From NCBI GenBank assembly GCA_916720015.1, contig CAKAPZ010000071.1:1-5540 (forward strand): 5,540 nt of DNA, given 5' to 3'. Numbering within the stretch: position 1 is the first letter of the stretch; each line of letters starts with the position of its first letter. This DNA comes from an uncultured Atopobium sp. GTDB lineage: Bacteria; Actinomycetota; Coriobacteriia; Coriobacteriales; Atopobiaceae. The translations under genes were made by a program, and so were the position numbers. The notes beneath the pieces were generated by a model. That model had not been told where the DNA came from. It saw nothing but the letters and a program-made list of their open reading frames with translations, and did not search any database. Positions 5,013 to 5,540 of the stretch are shown here, one piece after another.

Positions 5013-5090
5013 CGCCCGCACGCGCCGCTGACCTGCGGCGTTGCCGTCGTTACGCCCACACGCGCCACTGACCTGCGGCGTTGCCGTTGT
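5013..5090. repeat. Two tandem 38-bp GC-rich repeats, 40-bp period
   Basis: Positions 5013-5050 and 5053-5090 match at 35 of 38 bases. In the first unit CGCCGC and GCGGCG (5023-5028, 5035-5040) can pair around TGACCT; the second has one mismatch in that stem. The repeats sit between the tkt stop codon and its probable terminator, so they would be in the tkt 3' untranslated region. Function unknown. Confidence 0.7.
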
Positions 5091-5105
5091 ATCTCTCGCA
5101 TGTGG

Positions 5106-5540
5106 CTACGAGAGCAGAAACTCCCTGACGCGAGCGGCAATACCTTCGGCATCCAGGCCAAAGTGCGAAAGCAGCACGTCACCAGGAGCGGACGTACCAA
5201 AGGTACGCATGCCAGCAAAGCGCATGGGTGTGGGCAGCTGCTCAGCCAGAAGCTCGGCAACTGCAGCTCCAAGGCCTGTTGCCACGTTGTGCTCCTCAAC
5301 GGTTACCACATGACGGGTCTTCTCGGCAGATGCCAAAATGACTTCCTCGTCCAAAGGCTTGATGGAGAACACGTCAATGACCTCGGCAGAGATCTTCTCT
5401 TCTGCCAGCAAATCTGCAGCTGCAAGCGCCTGAGCAACCTCAACACCACAAGCAGCAATGGTAACGTCAGTACCCTCACGCAGGACGTTTGCAAAAGGCA
5501 GGCCGCCCTTGAAGGACTCATCATAGATGTCGTCAACCTT
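5106..5540 (-). CDS. Transketolase C-terminal subunit, 3' part (5' end outside window)
   Basis: Part of thiamine-diphosphate-dependent transketolase (EC 2.2.1.1), which moves two-carbon units between sugar phosphates in the pentose phosphate pathway. The frame is open from the window edge (KVDDIYDESFKGGLP) to TAG at 5106, giving 144 residues. The sequence fits the end of the pyrimidine-binding domain and the transketolase C-terminal domain: LREGTDVTIAACGVEVAQAL, then EVIDVFSIKPLDEE, HVVTVEEHNVATGLGAAVAELLAE, and a final FGTSAPGDVLLSHFGL. The VxVFSIKPLD and VEEHN-x-GLG motifs are typical of split transketolases (roughly 310-residue C-terminal subunits) and of DXP synthase. The split form is inferred from similarity and cannot be confirmed without the missing 5' part. 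TTG at about 5411 could be read as a start, but homology continues upstream of it, so the gene is truncated only by the window. Confidence 0.9.
   Translation of the reverse strand, partial: KVDDIYDESFKGGLPFANVLREGTDVTIAACGVEVAQALAAADLLAEEKISAEVIDVFSIKPLDEEVILASAEKTRHVVTVEEHNVATGLGAAVAELLAEQLPTPMRFAGMRTFGTSAPGDVLLSHFGLDAEGIAARVREFLLS

Noticed and set aside
4766..5071. 101-codon plus-strand frame after the right repeat
   Set aside because: It crosses tandem repeats, a palindrome and a terminator, and shows no family features; the composition follows the repeats.

Overview
The window looks like a chromosomal segment of an anaerobic, moderately GC-rich actinobacterium. My best guess is a member of the Coriobacteriia (Atopobium/Lancefieldella/Olsenella type). 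The guess rests on the paired ferredoxin/NADPH flavoprotein genes typical of anaerobes, the transketolase encoded as a separate C-terminal polypeptide, and the codon use. No rRNA or other taxonomic marker is present, so this is inference.

Layout. (1) 1-249: a structured intergenic repeat, possibly continuing left of the window. (2) 275-982, minus: pcp, pyroglutamyl-peptidase I, carrying an Ala/Gly/Glu/Lys-rich insertion of about 21 residues. (3) 983-1160: a divergent promoter region. (4) 1161-1730, plus: pth, peptidyl-tRNA hydrolase. A diverged tandem copy of its last codons follows, then a GC-rich low-complexity block. (5) 1931-2154: an AT-rich promoter and leader. (6) 2155-4382, plus: a two-gene operon, nfnA-nfnB (also called sudB-sudA; the large subunit is often annotated gltA). 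It ends in a strong intrinsic terminator at 4465-4498. (7) 4528-4777: an inverted copy of the left repeat, followed by short tandem repeats and a third copy of the repeat's inner end. (8) 4957-4989: a probable terminator for the gene to its right. (9) 5106-5540, minus: the 3' part of a transketolase C-terminal subunit gene, cut by the window edge.

The genes are housekeeping and redox functions: peptide trimming, peptidyl-tRNA recycling, flavin-based exchange of electrons between NADH, NADPH and ferredoxin, and the non-oxidative pentose phosphate pathway. They do not form one pathway. nfnA/nfnB use only CCA and CCT for proline, unlike pcp and pth, which suggests adaptation to high expression.

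The unusual signal is in the DNA rather than in the proteins. The octamer TTCTCGCC (usually TTCTCGCCA) occurs 14 times, 7 per strand, where well under one is expected by chance. All seven intragenic copies read GGCGAGAA in the coding sense and in one frame (Gly-Glu-Lys/Asn). Beyond each of the four gene or operon ends the first copy reads TTCTCGCC in the transcript sense, and three of those four share the 15-mer ACGGGTTTCTCGCCA. Three intragenic copies lie in family-atypical protein loops. Together with the 250-bp inverted repeats and the pth tail duplication, this suggests a dispersed genome-wide motif, possibly uptake-signal-like or linked to a small mobile repeat. I know of no description of it, but I could not search.
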